Numbered from the stretch's first letter, positions 28,620 through 41,459 are shown. The stretch: 64,000 nt of DNA from Halalkalibacter alkalisediminis (GCF_028610705.1 NZ_JAQQWT010000004.1:113938-177937), one strand, 5' to 3'. A program made the numbers and translations. The notes: a model not told the origin generated them from the letters alone.

Positions 28620-29327
28620 TCACTTATTTATTTCTAATCTTTTTAACGCCTTTTTTCTAACGAAGTCAAGATGACGATACATCGCGATATAAGCTTCTAC
28701 TGGATCACGTTTTTCAAGAGCCTTGAAAATGTCAACATGATAGCTCAAGGTATCTTCTAGATTTCGATTTTCCAATGGGATTTGCTCTAATATATTCTGA
28801 TGAAATTTTTGTAAGGCATCAATGATTCCTTCAAATAGCGGATTTCTGGCACTGTGAGCAATGATTTTGTGAAAGCGCATATCGACATCAGATGAATCAT
28901 TCGTTGGGAGGTTTCTCATCTCTTCAATGTTTTCTCTAATTAATTCCAACTCTTCGTCAGTAATTTTTTCAGCTGCTAGTGTTACTAACCCTAATTCTAA
29001 TGCAACTCTTGTCTCAATTATTGAAATAACGTCTCCTGCGGATAGAGCTAACATCATTGAAAAAGGCTTACTCCCTATCTTCTCTGAGAAGAACGTACCG
29101 TGACGAGTCTTGCGATTGACTATCCCCATTACTTCTAAAGAAGTTAAAGCCTCTCGTATCACTGGCCTACTCACATCACAGATTTCCATTAGTTCGTGCT
29201 CTGATGGAATTCTGTCACCTGGCTTCAGTTGGCCTGTCATTAATAAATTTATAATCTCATCAATAACTTGTTTTGAAAGAGATTTTCGACTAAGTGATTT
29301 AATTTCTACTTCTTTATTGTCTGTCAT
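28620..29327 (-). CDS. GntR/FadR-family regulator of glucarate use (235 aa)
   Basis: Transcriptional repressor with an N-terminal winged helix (about 14-80; GQLKPGDRIPSEHELMEICDVSRPVIREALTSLE) and a C-terminal FCD ligand-binding domain (about 100-230; VDMRFHKIIAHSARNPLF supplies metal-ligand His). Sits divergently placed in function beside the glucarate genes and is the natural owner of the TTGTAAGACAA sites at 24111, 24139, 28528 and 29363. It corresponds in role to B. subtilis YcbG/GudR, although identity with that protein was not tested. Ribosome site GGGGGAAAG. Confidence 0.9.
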   Translation of the reverse strand: MTDNKEVEIKSLSRKSLSKQVIDEIINLLMTGQLKPGDRIPSEHELMEICDVSRPVIREALTSLEVMGIVNRKTRHGTFFSEKIGSKPFSMMLALSAGDVISIIETRVALELGLVTLAAEKITDEELELIRENIEEMRNLPTNDSSDVDMRFHKIIAHSARNPLFEGIIDALQKFHQNILEQIPLENRNLEDTLSYHVDIFKALEKRDPVEAYIAMYRHLDFVRKKALKRLEINK

Positions 29328-29362
29328 GTTCTTTCCCCCTATATTTATGTCTATATTTTCAA

Positions 29363-29373
29363 TTGTAAGACAA
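29363..29373 (-). promoter_or_regulatory. Operator upstream of the regulator gene
   Basis: Fourth copy of TTGTAAGACAA, 36 bases before the regulator start codon. The minus-strand TACAAT within it could serve as -10, with only a weak -35 (TTTATT) 17 bases upstream. Suggests autoregulation. Confidence 0.7.
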
Positions 29374-29460
29374 AATGATAAAAAAATAAACTATTCTTTT
29401 GGGAATTGAAAAGGTGGTTTGGACTGTCTCTTTAATGAAACCTAATTGATTTTTTCATCA

Positions 29461-29494
29461 AAAAAGTGAACCCCCTAATGGGATTCACTTCGAT
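29461..29494 (-). terminator. Terminator of the suf operon
   Basis: AAGTGAATCCC / GGGTTCACTT hairpin followed by TTTTTT on the minus strand, just after sufB. Confidence 0.85.
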
Positions 29495-29506
29495 TTTTTA
29501 TAAAGA

Positions 29507-30904
29507 TTAACCAATAGACCCTTCCATCTCAAACTTGATCAGACGGTTCATCTCAACAGCGTACTCCATCGGAAGTTCTTTTGTGAACGGTTCGATGAAG
29601 CCCATTACGATCATTTCTGTTGCTTCTTGCTCAGAAATACCACGGCTCATTAGGTAGAAGAGTTGATCTTCAGATACTTTTGAAACCGTTGCTTCGTGCT
29701 CAAGCGTAATGTTGTTGTTTAAGATTTCGTTATAAGGAATGGTATCAGACGTTGATTCGTTATCCATGATGAGTGTATCACACTCGATCTTCGACTTAGA
29801 TCCGGCAGACTTACGGCCAAAGTGACAAATACCACGGTATGTTACTTTACCACCATGTTTAGAGATCGACTTCGATACAATCGTAGACGAACAGTTTGGT
29901 GCAAGATGGTGAACTTTCGCTCCGGCATCTTGGTGCTGCCCTTTACCAGCAATAGCGATAGAAAGGATCGTACCTTTCGCACCTTCACCGCGCATGACAA
30001 CAGCAGGGTATTTCATCGTTAATTTCGAACCGATGTTACCATCCACCCATTCCATTGTTGCACCAGCATCAGCAACTGCACGCTTTGTCACAAGGTTGAA
30101 GATGTTTGGAGCCCAGTTTTGGATCGTTGTGTAACGGCAGTATGCGTCTTTTTTAACGATGATCTCAACAACGGCACTATGAAGTGAGTTCGTTGAGTAT
30201 ACAGGCGCTGTACAACCTTCTACGTAGTGTACAGAGCTGTCTTCGTCAGCAATGATCAACGTACGTTCGAATTGACCCATGTTTTCTGAATTAATACGGA
30301 AATACGCTTGTAATGGCGTTTCAGTCTTAATGCCTTTTGGTACGTAGATGAAAGATCCTCCAGACCAAACAGCTGAGTTTAAGGCAGCAAACTTGTTGTC
30401 TGATGGTGGAATGATCGTACCAAAGTGCTCTTTGAAAATGTCTTCGTGCTCTCTTAACGCTGTATCGGTATCAGTGAAAAGAATGCCTAGGTCTGTTAGT
30501 TCTTGCTTCATGTTGTGGTATACAACCTCAGATTCATACTGAGCTGAAACCCCTGCAAGATACTTTTGCTCTGCCTCAGGGATACCTAGTTTATCAAATG
30601 TATTTTTGATTTCCTCTGGTACTTCATCCCATGATTTCTCTGACTTCTCTGATGGCTTAACGTAGTACGTGATATCATCAAAGTGAAGTTCAGATAGATC
30701 TCCACCCCATTGTGGCATAGGCATTTTGTAGAACATTTCTAATGATTTTAAACGGAAGTCTAACATCCATTGTGGTTCTTTTTTCATGTTTGAGATTTCT
30801 TCAACAATTTCTTTCGTTAATCCACGCTTCGAGCGGAAAATCGAAACATCTTTGTCTGAGAAACCGTATTGATATTCTCCGATTTCAGGCATTTTTTTAG
30901 CCAT
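29507..30904 (-). CDS. sufB: Fe-S cluster assembly scaffold SufB, 465 aa
   Basis: Core scaffold on which Fe-S clusters are built, forming SufBC2D with SufC and SufD. The sequence shows the family's beta-helix region, for example [21 protein letters not shown] and [12 protein letters not shown], and the C-terminal [23 protein letters not shown] block shared with SufD. Length is normal. The last gene of sufC-sufD-sufS-sufU-sufB, 48 bases after sufU. In B. subtilis this operon is the only housekeeping Fe-S system and is essential. Confidence 0.97.
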   Translation of the reverse strand: MAKKMPEIGEYQYGFSDKDVSIFRSKRGLTKEIVEEISNMKKEPQWMLDFRLKSLEMFYKMPMPQWGGDLSELHFDDITYYVKPSEKSEKSWDEVPEEIKNTFDKLGIPEAEQKYLAGVSAQYESEVVYHNMKQELTDLGILFTDTDTALREHEDIFKEHFGTIIPPSDNKFAALNSAVWSGGSFIYVPKGIKTETPLQAYFRINSENMGQFERTLIIADEDSSVHYVEGCTAPVYSTNSLHSAVVEIIVKKDAYCRYTTIQNWAPNIFNLVTKRAVADAGATMEWVDGNIGSKLTMKYPAVVMRGEGAKGTILSIAIAGKGQHQDAGAKVHHLAPNCSSTIVSKSISKHGGKVTYRGICHFGRKSAGSKSKIECDTLIMDNESTSDTIPYNEILNNNITLEHEATVSKVSEDQLFYLMSRGISEQEATEMIVMGFIEPFTKELPMEYAVEMNRLIKFEMEGSIG

Positions 30905-30952
30905 TTGAAACCCTCCTCATATAGTCTAACTGCAATAAGCTTTACGCTTTGC

Positions 30953-33910
<2,958 letters not shown>

Positions 33911-33979
33911 ACTTATCCACCCTTTACTATTGTACTGCTCGCTTCATACGAGTCGATTGCTATCTATTTTCCGGTTTTC

Positions 33980-34771
33980 TTACGCTTCTAGGTTTGCGCC
34001 TACACGCTCGTCTTCAATACCAAGCTCTGTCTTAATCCAGTCATAACCTTCTGCCTCAAGACGAGCTGCTAGTTCAGCGCCACCAGATTTAACAATACGA
34101 CCTTGCATCATTACGTGTACTTTATCAGGAGTGATGTAGTCAAGTAGACGTTGGTAGTGAGTGATGATTAAGCAACCAAAGTTTTCGCTACGCATTTCGT
34201 TAACACCTTTAGAAACAACTTTAAGAGCATCGATATCTAACCCTGAGTCAATTTCATCAAGAATCGCGATTTTCGGCTCAAGCATTAATAGTTGAAGAAT
34301 TTCGTTACGCTTCTTTTCTCCACCTGAGAAGCCTTCATTTAAGTAACGGTGTGAAAACGAATCATCCATATCAAGAAGTTCCATTTTCTTATCTAGTTGA
34401 CGGATGAATTTCATAAGTGAAATTTCGTCTCCTTCTTCACGCTTCGCATTGATTGCTGAACGTAAGAAGTCTGCGTTTGTAATTCCACTAATTTCACTTG
34501 GGTATTGCATCGCTAAGAAAAGACCAGCTTGTGCACGCTCGTCTACTTCCATTTCAAGCAGATCTTCTCCATCTATTGTTACTGAACCACTTGTGATTTC
34601 ATATTTAGGGTGACCCATAATCGCTGAAGCTAAAGTGGATTTACCCGTTCCGTTCGGTCCCATGATCGCATGGAATTCTCCACCTTTGATTTCTAGGTTG
34701 AAATCTTTTAAGATTTCTTTTCCTTCTACTGATACGTATAGGTTTTCAATTTTTAGATATGGTACTGACAT
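33980..34771 (-). CDS. sufC: Fe-S assembly ATPase SufC, 263 aa
   Basis: ABC-type ATPase that drives the SufBC2D scaffold. Walker A is GPNGTGKST, the signature [12 protein letters not shown] is the SufC variant, and Walker B is [11 protein letters not shown]. The start at 34771 follows GGAGGTC; 13 upstream codons in the open frame lack a ribosome site. First gene of the suf operon. The next 300 bases upstream are AT-rich and should contain the promoter. Confidence 0.97.
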   Translation of the reverse strand: MSVPYLKIENLYVSVEGKEILKDFNLEIKGGEFHAIMGPNGTGKSTLASAIMGHPKYEITSGSVTIDGEDLLEMEVDERAQAGLFLAMQYPSEISGITNADFLRSAINAKREEGDEISLMKFIRQLDKKMELLDMDDSFSHRYLNEGFSGGEKKRNEILQLLMLEPKIAILDEIDSGLDIDALKVVSKGVNEMRSENFGCLIITHYQRLLDYITPDKVHVMMQGRIVKSGGAELAARLEAEGYDWIKTELGIEDERVGANLEA

Positions 34772-35065
34772 TACGATGACCTCCAATGTATTATGCTTTA
34801 TCCAGGACAAAGCGGTTTTTAATTTTAATTTATTTTATTCTCAATCTATTCTCATTACAATCTTATAACAAATCTATTATAAGTTCAAGGAAGAGTCACT
34901 ATGTTTAAAACTATTATTCCTATGTTTATAGTATAAACGTTTCGTCTCATCCGTACACGCTACGCTCACACGTTAGTTTGAGCCATTTACGCTTCCTTCA
35001 TTATAATTAATTATTTTTTTCAAGGCCCCTTGTCTTAAGATGACTTAGTAGACTCTACTTTTTCT

Positions 35066-35310
35066 TTTTTAAAGGCTGTTTTCGCATACTTTCTTGTTTT
35101 TATCGGTTAGGAGGAAGTGACGTGTTCGTTCCATTGCGCTCCAGCCACTCGCTTTCCGCGGGGAGGTGCCGAGCCTCCTCGGCTACGCCTGTGGGGTCTC
35201 GCCCTTTCCTCTATATCCCGCAGGAGTCGAGTGACTTCCGCTCCATTTCACTAAGTGGAAATAACCCTATTCCAAAGCAACAATCTTTACGAAAAAAGCC
35301 TTTTTAAAAG
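35066..35310. repeat. Dispersed intergenic repeat, copy 2 (about 245 bp)
   Basis: Second copy of the element at 4933-5160, in the same orientation. The core (CGTTCCATTGCGCTCCAGCC, GGGGAGGTGCCGAGCCTCCT, GGAGTCGAGTGACTTCCGCT) is almost unchanged, while the ends diverge more (left AAAGGCTGTTTTCG, right ACGAAAAAAGCCTTTTT). Lies upstream of sufC. The rest of 34772-35065 holds no gene. Confidence 0.85.
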
Positions 35311-35312
35311 AA

Positions 35313-35342
35313 AAAGAGTAGCACCTCAGGAGGCACTACTCT
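35313..35342 (-). terminator. Terminator-like hairpin
   Basis: AGAGTAG / CTACTCT stem enclosing a second CCT / AGG stem, next to the repeat. On the minus strand it is followed by CTTTTTCTTTTAAA and ends the small gene at 35368. Confidence 0.65.
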
Positions 35343-35367
35343 GCTCGATTCTAAAAAATGATACGAC

Positions 35368-35505
35368 CTAGCTAAATTGAGCTGCAATTTTTTTGCTAGC
35401 CTCGTAATCTTTTTCACGTTGTTTCTCAATCTTAATTCGCTTATCTAAGCTTTGATGATACTCCGAATAACTAATACCGTGTGCTTGTTGCATTCCTTTT
35501 TCCAT
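35368..35505 (-). CDS. Small hydrophilic protein, 45 aa, start uncertain
   Basis: Begins MEKGMQQAHGISYSEYH and is rich in Lys, Glu and Gln with a helical pattern. The open frame continues upstream without ATG as IIHSLESRTEGHPSVTGE up to 35559, and this segment also looks coding, beginning at ATT after AAAGGG. Either the gene uses a rare ATT start, or its ATG was lost, or translation begins at 35505 (GGAGA directly upstream). A small unknown Bacillus protein is likely; no family recognised. Confidence 0.45.
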   Translation of the reverse strand: MEKGMQQAHGISYSEYHQSLDKRIKIEKQREKDYEASKKIAAQFS

Positions 35506-35714
35506 TTCTCCAGTGACCGATGGGTGGCCCTCTGTACGACTTTCTAATGAATGAATAATGAATCAACCCTTTCTCGTTTATGTCAAAGTAATCTTACCAC
35601 GGTCAGAAAATTCGACCAACTTCGAAATAACGAGATAAATGAGTATTTTGCGCCTTGAGAGGTGGTTATGTATTGTCAGAAAAAATACCAATACAAATCC
35701 TTTATCATGCTAGC

Positions 35715-36089
35715 TTATTGAACTTGGTTACCACTACCACCTAGTTCACTAATGCATTCTTGTACAAGCGTTACAGCTTGGCTCATTGCAGCTCCGCCAC
35801 CAAATGCCGCCGTCACTCCAATGGTTTCTAGAATCTCATCTTCGGAACAGCCTTGATCCAAACAACCTTTCGCGTGGTAAATGATGCAATATTCATCTTG
35901 AGAAAACACACTAATGCCCAGGGCAATCATTTGCTTTTCTTTTTGAGAAAGCTTGCCTTCTGCAAAGCACGCTTCCGTAAAAGCATTGTATTTCTTAGCG
36001 ATCTCAGGCATTTTTTGTGTGAAGTTTCCAAGCCCTTGCTTATATTCCTGTAAAGCTTGCTCAATTGGAGAGTTTTGTTGTTGGTCCAT
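35715..36089 (-). CDS. yurZ: Carboxymuconolactone decarboxylase-like protein YurZ, 124 aa
   Basis: AhpD/CMD-like alpha-helical protein. The family's reactive region appears as [22 protein letters not shown], where a single Cys and His sit in the CxxxH arrangement instead of CxxC, so a peroxidase activity is not assured (quoted segment: [11 protein letters not shown]). Hexameric all-helical fold expected. As in B. subtilis it lies between suf and met genes. Ribosome site AAAGGGGGC. Role unknown. Confidence 0.9.
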   Translation of the reverse strand: MDQQQNSPIEQALQEYKQGLGNFTQKMPEIAKKYNAFTEACFAEGKLSQKEKQMIALGISVFSQDEYCIIYHAKGCLDQGCSEDEILETIGVTAAFGGGAAMSQAVTLVQECISELGGSGNQVQ

Positions 36090-36258
36090 TAGATGAAGCC
36101 CCCTTTGTAAAATTGTGACAACGATAGTATTCGTAGGTCAAAGAGGGTTTATACAAAGAAAAAGAGGTAAGTTATTTCCTTATGTATGTATTTCTAAGCT
36201 GTTTTAAGAGATATTACGGGATAAGACTTTATTTCGTTAGGAGGATTTAACAACATTC

Positions 36259-36783
36259 ATGTTACCAGAATTGACGATCCGTTTAATACTCTTTTTACCC
36301 TGGTTTACTATACTATTCATGAAAAAGGAATTCATCAAACGCTACACACCCGTTGCAACCTTTTCAGCTTTACTAGTTACCTTACATGGTGAACTTGCCT
36401 ACACACAGGAATGGCTTACTCAAAACGTCAAAATAACAGACGTGTTCATAACTTTTCTCCCCTTCACATTTGGACTTTTCTTAGTCGGCACGATTTGGAT
36501 TTTCGCTGTGACGTTTGGACGGTTTTGGTTGTTTTTATTTGTCAATATCGTAATTGATATTGTCTTTGCATTTGGCATACACCGCTTTATCATGGTACCT
36601 CAAGGCATAGTAGAAGAATTGAAGCACGGGAGCTTTGAAGTGTTTACCGCTTTTCTCGTGATGGCTATCATTCTTTATCTTTATCAAATGTGGGTCGAAG
36701 AAGCCTTATTTAAGACCGATCATACAAGCAAAAATAAGAGCGTGAAAGATCGGTTGAAAACGGTTCTCCGTTCAGATTTCTAG
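36259..36783 (+). CDS. Hypothetical membrane protein, 174 aa
   Basis: Four to five hydrophobic segments (about 5-21, 33-47, 58-82, 85-104 and 126-143) and a basic C-terminal tail (SKNKSVKDRLKTVLRS). The nearest ribosome site, AGGAGG, is about 13 bases from the ATG, longer than usual. It is the only plus-strand gene in this part of the window, converging on metQ with a shared terminator. No family recognised. Confidence 0.75.
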   Translation: MLPELTIRLILFLPWFTILFMKKEFIKRYTPVATFSALLVTLHGELAYTQEWLTQNVKITDVFITFLPFTFGLFLVGTIWIFAVTFGRFWLFLFVNIVIDIVFAFGIHRFIMVPQGIVEELKHGSFEVFTAFLVMAIILYLYQMWVEEALFKTDHTSKNKSVKDRLKTVLRSDF

Positions 36784-36785
36784 TC

Positions 36786-36822
36786 AAAAAGGCTGTTGAG
36801 CATCGTGCTCAACAGCCTTTTT
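36786..36822. terminator. Bidirectional terminator between 36259 gene and metQ
   Basis: AAAAGGCTGTTGAGCA / TGCTCAACAGCCTTTT hairpin, with A and T runs on both sides. Confidence 0.9.
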
Positions 36823-36837
36823 ATAACCCATGTTCTA

Positions 36838-37689
36838 TTATTTAATTACCGGAATAACCGCTCCATTATATCTTTCATTAATAAATTGTTGAACCTCTTC
36901 TGATTGAAGAATTTCTACTAATTTTACTAATTCAGGTCGATTCTCATCTTCAGCACGAACAACGATTAAGTTTGGTTGAAGAACATCCGCACTTTCAAAT
37001 TCAATACCATACTGCTCAATATCCACTCCGCCTTCTAGTGCATAGTTTGTATTAATCACAACTGCGTCCCCTTCACCAGCTTCAAAAGATGGGGCAAGCA
37101 TTCTAGCTTCCACTTGTGGATTTCCAAACTGTAGGTTCTTCGGATTAGAAACGATATCATCGATGGTTGCTAAAGCACCCTCTTCAACGTCAAGTTCAAT
37201 GAGACCCGCACGCTCAAAGATCGGTAAGATACGACCGTGATCACTAATTGAATCACTCATCACAATGCTAGCGCCTTCTGGAAGTTCATCTAAACTAGCA
37301 TACTCTTTTGAATACACTCCAATTGGCTCAGCATGAACAGTACCAATGCTTACAAAGTCGTAATTATTTTCTTCAATTTGCATCGCTAAGTAACCAGGTG
37401 TTTGGAAGTAGTTCGCATCGATGTCGCTATCACGCAATGTTTGGTTTGGTAAAATATAATCTTGGAAGGTCACAATCTCAAGGTCAATGCCTTCTTCAGC
37501 GAGTAACGGTTGAACGAATTCAAGCACTTCTGCATGAGGTACAGCAGATGCACCTACAACGATTTGTTTTACTTCTTCTTGACCTGCTTCTTCTACAACC
37601 TCTTCTGTCGACTCTTCTTCAGCCCCGCCGCATGCCACTAATGAAAGTGACAATGCTGCTGCACCTATTACACTTAGAAATTTCTTCAT
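36838..37689 (-). CDS. metQ: Methionine-binding lipoprotein MetQ, 283 aa
   Basis: Substrate-binding protein of the MetNPQ methionine importer. Lipobox LVAC puts the lipid on Cys20, followed by an acidic linker. The NLPA fold is clear: VGASAVPHAEVLEFVQPLL, DYILPNQTLRDSDIDANYFQ and VVINTNYALEGG. The start at 37689 follows AAGGGGGA. Placed after metP and under the SAM riboswitch upstream of metN. Confidence 0.96.
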   Translation of the reverse strand: MKKFLSVIGAAALSLSLVACGGAEEESTEEVVEEAGQEEVKQIVVGASAVPHAEVLEFVQPLLAEEGIDLEIVTFQDYILPNQTLRDSDIDANYFQTPGYLAMQIEENNYDFVSIGTVHAEPIGVYSKEYASLDELPEGASIVMSDSISDHGRILPIFERAGLIELDVEEGALATIDDIVSNPKNLQFGNPQVEARMLAPSFEAGEGDAVVINTNYALEGGVDIEQYGIEFESADVLQPNLIVVRAEDENRPELVKLVEILQSEEVQQFINERYNGAVIPVIK

Positions 37690-37705
37690 TTGTAAATCCC
37701 CCTTG

Positions 37706-38374
37706 TTATCGTTTATCTGTTTTATTTGTAAAGTAGTCACCCATCCATTGAATCATAAAGACAACCAATAAAATGACCACTGTAGCAACTAATGTAATTT
37801 GACTGTTATTACGTTGAAATCCTTCTAAATAAGCAAAATGACCAAGTCCACCAGCACCAATGACCCCAGCCATCGCCGTGTAACTGACTAATGCAATCGC
37901 GGTCACGGTAATACCTGAAATTAACGCAGGTAGTGATTCAGGAATTAATACTTTCCGAATGATATCCCAATTGCTTGCTCCCATCGATTGAGAAGCCTCA
38001 ATGACTCCTTTATCAATTTCCCTGAGGGCAATCTCCACCATCCGTGCATAAAAGGGAGCCGCTCCGATGATGAGCGCTGGTAAAGCCGCGTTCGCTCCAA
38101 GCATCGACCCAACGAGCATTCGCGTAAATGGAATTAATAGAACAATGAGAATAATAAAAGGAATCGACCGAAACACATTCACAATCAAGCTAAAAACACC
38201 ATTCACGAGCTTGTTTTCCCAGAGGTTACCTTTGCTAGTTAAATAAAGGATCATCCCTAGAACAAGTCCAATGACGAAGGTCGCAGTAACTGAGATACTA
38301 GTCATATACAGTGTCTCAAGCGTCGCTTCCCATAATTTATCCCATTTCACTTTTCCAAACCATTGATCAATCAT
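37706..38374 (-). CDS. metP: Methionine ABC transporter permease MetP, 222 aa
   Basis: Membrane subunit of the methionine importer, about five spans, with the binding-protein-dependent permease loop (EASQSMGASNWDIIRKVLIPESLPALISG, quoted in part: QSMGASNWDIIRKVLIPE). Overlaps metN by eight bases. In E. coli the equivalent is MetI. Confidence 0.96.
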   Translation of the reverse strand: MIDQWFGKVKWDKLWEATLETLYMTSISVTATFVIGLVLGMILYLTSKGNLWENKLVNGVFSLIVNVFRSIPFIILIVLLIPFTRMLVGSMLGANAALPALIIGAAPFYARMVEIALREIDKGVIEASQSMGASNWDIIRKVLIPESLPALISGITVTAIALVSYTAMAGVIGAGGLGHFAYLEGFQRNNSQITLVATVVILLVVFMIQWMGDYFTNKTDKR

Positions 38375-39392
38375 GGACGATCACCTCCACTTCTACTTCC
38401 TTATTCTGAATAAAGGTAATCGCCTTTTTAATCTCTGCTTGCTCTCCGTTTAATGCAACAAATAAAGTCCCGTAAGAGCCTTCTTGAATTTTCGTAATTT
38501 TCCCTTGCACGATATTTACTTCAACGTCAAACTGCCGGATCAGTTGAGTGATTAATGGGCGCTCAGCTTCTTCTCCAACAAAAGTTAACTGCACAATTTG
38601 ACCTTCTGGATGATCGATCAGCATTTGCGTAATCGCATCGACCGTTTCTTCAGGCTCTGTAATTTGCTTAACGAACTCTTTCGTCATGTTCTCTTTTGGT
38701 TTACGGAACACTTCACGAACAGGTCCTTGCTCCACAATACGACCGGCTTCCATGACAGCTACTTGATGGCAAATTTTACGAATCACGTGCATCTCATGCG
38801 TAATCAGGATAATCGTTAAATTTAACTTCTCATTAATATCGACAAGCAAGTCTAGAATCGAATCCGTTGTTTTCGGATCCAATGCTGACGTCGCTTCGTC
38901 ACATAAAAGCACTTTTGGATTATTGGCAAGCGCTCGAGCAATTCCAACTCGCTGCTTTTGCCCGCCACTTAATTGTGATGGATAGCTTTCGCCTCTTCCT
39001 TCTAAGCCAACGAGTTCAATTAACTCATTTACACGCTTATCTCGCTCTGCCTTTTTTACACCGGCAATCTCGAGTGGAAAGGCAATATTTTCTCGAACCG
39101 TACGGGACCAAAGAAGGTTAAAGTGTTGAAAGATCATGCCGATTTCTTGACGTGCTTTTCTGAGTTCTTTATGACGTAGTTTTGACAATGTACGACCTGC
39201 TACTACCACATCGCCTTCAGTTGGCCGCTCGAGCATATTAAGCATTCGAATCAGTGTACTTTTCCCGGCGCCACTGTAACCGATAATGCCGTAGATTTCC
39301 CCTTCATCAATCTTTAAATCTATTCCATCGACTGCTGTCACCGGTCCATCTTTAGTTTGAAACGTTTTACGTATGCTGCTTAACGAAATCAT
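38367..39392 (-). CDS. metN: Methionine ABC transporter ATPase MetN, 341 aa
   Basis: ATPase of the methionine importer. Walker A is GYSGAGKST, signature LSGGQKQRVGIARAL, Walker B VLLCDEATSALD. The C-terminal NIL domain (about 265-341, QLTFVGEEAERPLITQLI) binds methionine and mediates feedback inhibition of transport. First gene of metNPQ, preceded by the SAM-I riboswitch. Confidence 0.97.
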   Translation of the reverse strand: MISLSSIRKTFQTKDGPVTAVDGIDLKIDEGEIYGIIGYSGAGKSTLIRMLNMLERPTEGDVVVAGRTLSKLRHKELRKARQEIGMIFQHFNLLWSRTVRENIAFPLEIAGVKKAERDKRVNELIELVGLEGRGESYPSQLSGGQKQRVGIARALANNPKVLLCDEATSALDPKTTDSILDLLVDINEKLNLTIILITHEMHVIRKICHQVAVMEAGRIVEQGPVREVFRKPKENMTKEFVKQITEPEETVDAITQMLIDHPEGQIVQLTFVGEEAERPLITQLIRQFDVEVNIVQGKITKIQEGSYGTLFVALNGEQAEIKKAITFIQNKEVEVEVIVHD

Positions 39393-39525
39393 CGTTGTAT
39401 CCCTTCTTTCCCTGAGGTGGTTTGAAGAAGTCTATTTGCCATGGTTGGCTTTTTATTCCAACTTCCCCCATAAGAAAACTTAGTTTTAAGTCCATAGTCA
39501 TTTATATGGATCGCGCTTCTTTATA

Positions 39526-39562
39526 CAAAAAAACCTCCCTGAACATGATGAACAGAAAGGTT
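39526..39562 (-). terminator. Riboswitch-controlled terminator upstream of metN
   Basis: Minus-strand hairpin AACCTTTCTG / CAGGGAGGTT followed by seven T residues, between the S-box and metN. It is the expression platform: formed when SAM is bound. Confidence 0.85.
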
Positions 39563-39578
39563 AATAACATAGGCCTTT

Positions 39579-39695
39579 CTCTCATCTTTCAAAGCTATAC
39601 TGCTTTGCAGGATTTAGCACCTTCTTAGATGAACGATTCATCTAACGGTTGCCGGGCATCTTCGGGCCAGTCCCTCCGCCACTCTGGATAAGAGT
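39579..39695 (-). ncRNA. SAM-I (S-box) riboswitch of metNPQ
   Basis: All core blocks are visible on the minus strand: P1 CTCTTATC with GATGAGAG, the junction CAGAGTGGCGGAGGGA, CTGGCCC with the pseudoknot loop, GCCCGGCAACC and AGGTGCTAAATCCTGC. SAM binding stabilises P1 and lets the terminator at 39526 form, so methionine uptake is shut off when SAM is plentiful. Confidence 0.97.
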
Positions 39696-39860
39696 CGATA
39701 TGATTACTTGTAAACTTTTATAACAATGAGAGAATAATAGCATGTTCGAAAAATGATTGTCAACTGATTAAATCCTATGCTTACGATAGTTTTTAAATTC
39801 AGACAGTTAGCAATAATCACATAAATCCAATTCATTTTTGTTATCGCAAAATATAATTTC

Positions 39861-41129
39861 TTAAGCAACTTCTCTCTCTATCCTTTTCTTTTCTAACTTA
39901 CGAAACACTAACAGAAAATAACTCGATCCAACCAGATACAAAACAGCTGTTATCGTAAAGACATAAGCATAGCCGTAATAAGCACCATATACCATCACAA
40001 TCGACGTCGAAACGGGACCCATTACAGCCCAACCAAGTTGAAAGACCATCTGGCCGACTGAATTCGCAAGTCCTTTCATTGAATCATCGACCGTTCTCAT
40101 CATGAGCGCCATCTGAATCGGATTTCCTGCATTCATTAATGCTTGACGGAATAAGAAGCCAATCACAGCTAGCCAAAGCGTTTCCGTATACGCCGTTAAT
40201 AGGAGAAAGGGCAATGACGCCAGTTGAAGCATAACCACCGCTTTAACCTCACCATATCGTTTCACGACAGATGGCCCAATCATAAAGGCAACGGCCGTCA
40301 TCGCTTGCCCAAGTGAAAGAATAATGCCAACAAGAGAGTTGCTAATTTCAAACCGATCACTAAAATACAGATTTAAATAAGGAATAACAAGTCCGGAGCC
40401 AAAACCGATCAATAAATTAGCAATCGCGAAGAGCCCAATCCATTTTAAACTCGAACGGTGCGTCGTAAAGAGCTTGCCTAATGAACTCGCTCCTGTTTGT
40501 TGCTGCCGCTTCTTTAGTTCTTCTCTAATTCTCAATACAGGTAGGATCGCAACAAAAAAGAAAACCGCTGCAATGATCAACGTCACACGTACACTTTGCA
40601 ACATCGACATCTGAAGAAAGACATGAAACACATCCGTTAGCGTTCCTCCAAGTGCATTCCCCATTACATTCGCAACCATAATGATCGCAAAGTTAAAGCT
40701 AAATAAATGAACCCTTTCTTTTTCTGTTGAATTCTCAGCTAAAAGAGGAATGGATGACACTTGAATGAATGCCATAAAAAGACCGGTCATAAAAGCCGTT
40801 GCAATTAGAGTCATTTCCCCTGTTAAAAGGGCTCGAAGCAACAAACTAGTAGCGCCCAAAACCGCCCCCATTAAAATCATTCGTTTTCTTCCAAATTTGT
40901 CACTCATTAACCCAGCAGGCAGTAACGCAATCGCACTGGCCATCGCTTGCATCGCGATCACGCTGCCGTTCATGTGATCGTCAAAGCCGAGCTCTCGAAT
41001 GTAGTAATTATAAATGACCATGAAAATCCCCATGCCAATGTTAGAGAGCACGGACGCCAATAGAAACAGTCGAACATTTTGATTATATGTTTTTAATTGA
41101 TTTAACCACTCTCCAAAAAATCTCCCCAT
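39861..41129 (-). CDS. MFS transporter, 422 aa
   Basis: Twelve-span major facilitator. The family loop-2 motif is GLMSDKFGRKRMILMGA, and a second copy-like motif lies in the other half (VVKRYGEVKAVVML). It resembles drug or sugar exporters; the substrate is unknown. The start is not decided by a ribosome site: ATGs at 41129 and 41141 and a GTG at 41162 are all possible. It is monocistronic. Confidence 0.88.
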   Translation of the reverse strand: MGRFFGEWLNQLKTYNQNVRLFLLASVLSNIGMGIFMVIYNYYIRELGFDDHMNGSVIAMQAMASAIALLPAGLMSDKFGRKRMILMGAVLGATSLLLRALLTGEMTLIATAFMTGLFMAFIQVSSIPLLAENSTEKERVHLFSFNFAIIMVANVMGNALGGTLTDVFHVFLQMSMLQSVRVTLIIAAVFFFVAILPVLRIREELKKRQQQTGASSLGKLFTTHRSSLKWIGLFAIANLLIGFGSGLVIPYLNLYFSDRFEISNSLVGIILSLGQAMTAVAFMIGPSVVKRYGEVKAVVMLQLASLPFLLLTAYTETLWLAVIGFLFRQALMNAGNPIQMALMMRTVDDSMKGLANSVGQMVFQLGWAVMGPVSTSIVMVYGAYYGYAYVFTITAVLYLVGSSYFLLVFRKLEKKRIEREVA

Positions 41130-41305
41130 TGAGTACACCATACCTATTTTATTTCGTATCACTAAATATAATAGTGGATATTCGTTGAAAAGGGAAGAGT
41201 TTATTGGTGTTTATTTGGTAAGTTAGTTGTGATTATCATTTTAAAGCTATGAAATCATACATTTTGGATACAATACTTTTATATCAACGAGAAAGAAGTG
41301 GACTT

Positions 41306-41455
41306 ATGTTTAATGAACGTAAAATTATGACTTTGATTTGGATGGCTGTAGGTAGTGCTGTCTTAACATCCATTTTTAGCAGTATCTTAATCAATATGAA
41401 TGTGAAAGCACTCAGAAAATTGAACAACATTCAACAATCAATAAAATCAAATTAA
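41306..41455 (+). CDS. Small single-pass membrane protein, 49 aa
   Basis: Begins MFNERKIMTLIWMAVGSA, with one membrane segment (about 7-29) and a basic amphipathic tail (MNVKALRKLNNIQQSIKSN). The open frame extends 19 codons upstream, but the ATG at 41306 follows AGTGGA and starts close to the hydrophobic part. A terminator follows. No family recognised. Confidence 0.5.
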   Translation: MFNERKIMTLIWMAVGSAVLTSIFSSILINMNVKALRKLNNIQQSIKSN

Positions 41456-41459
41456 TAAA

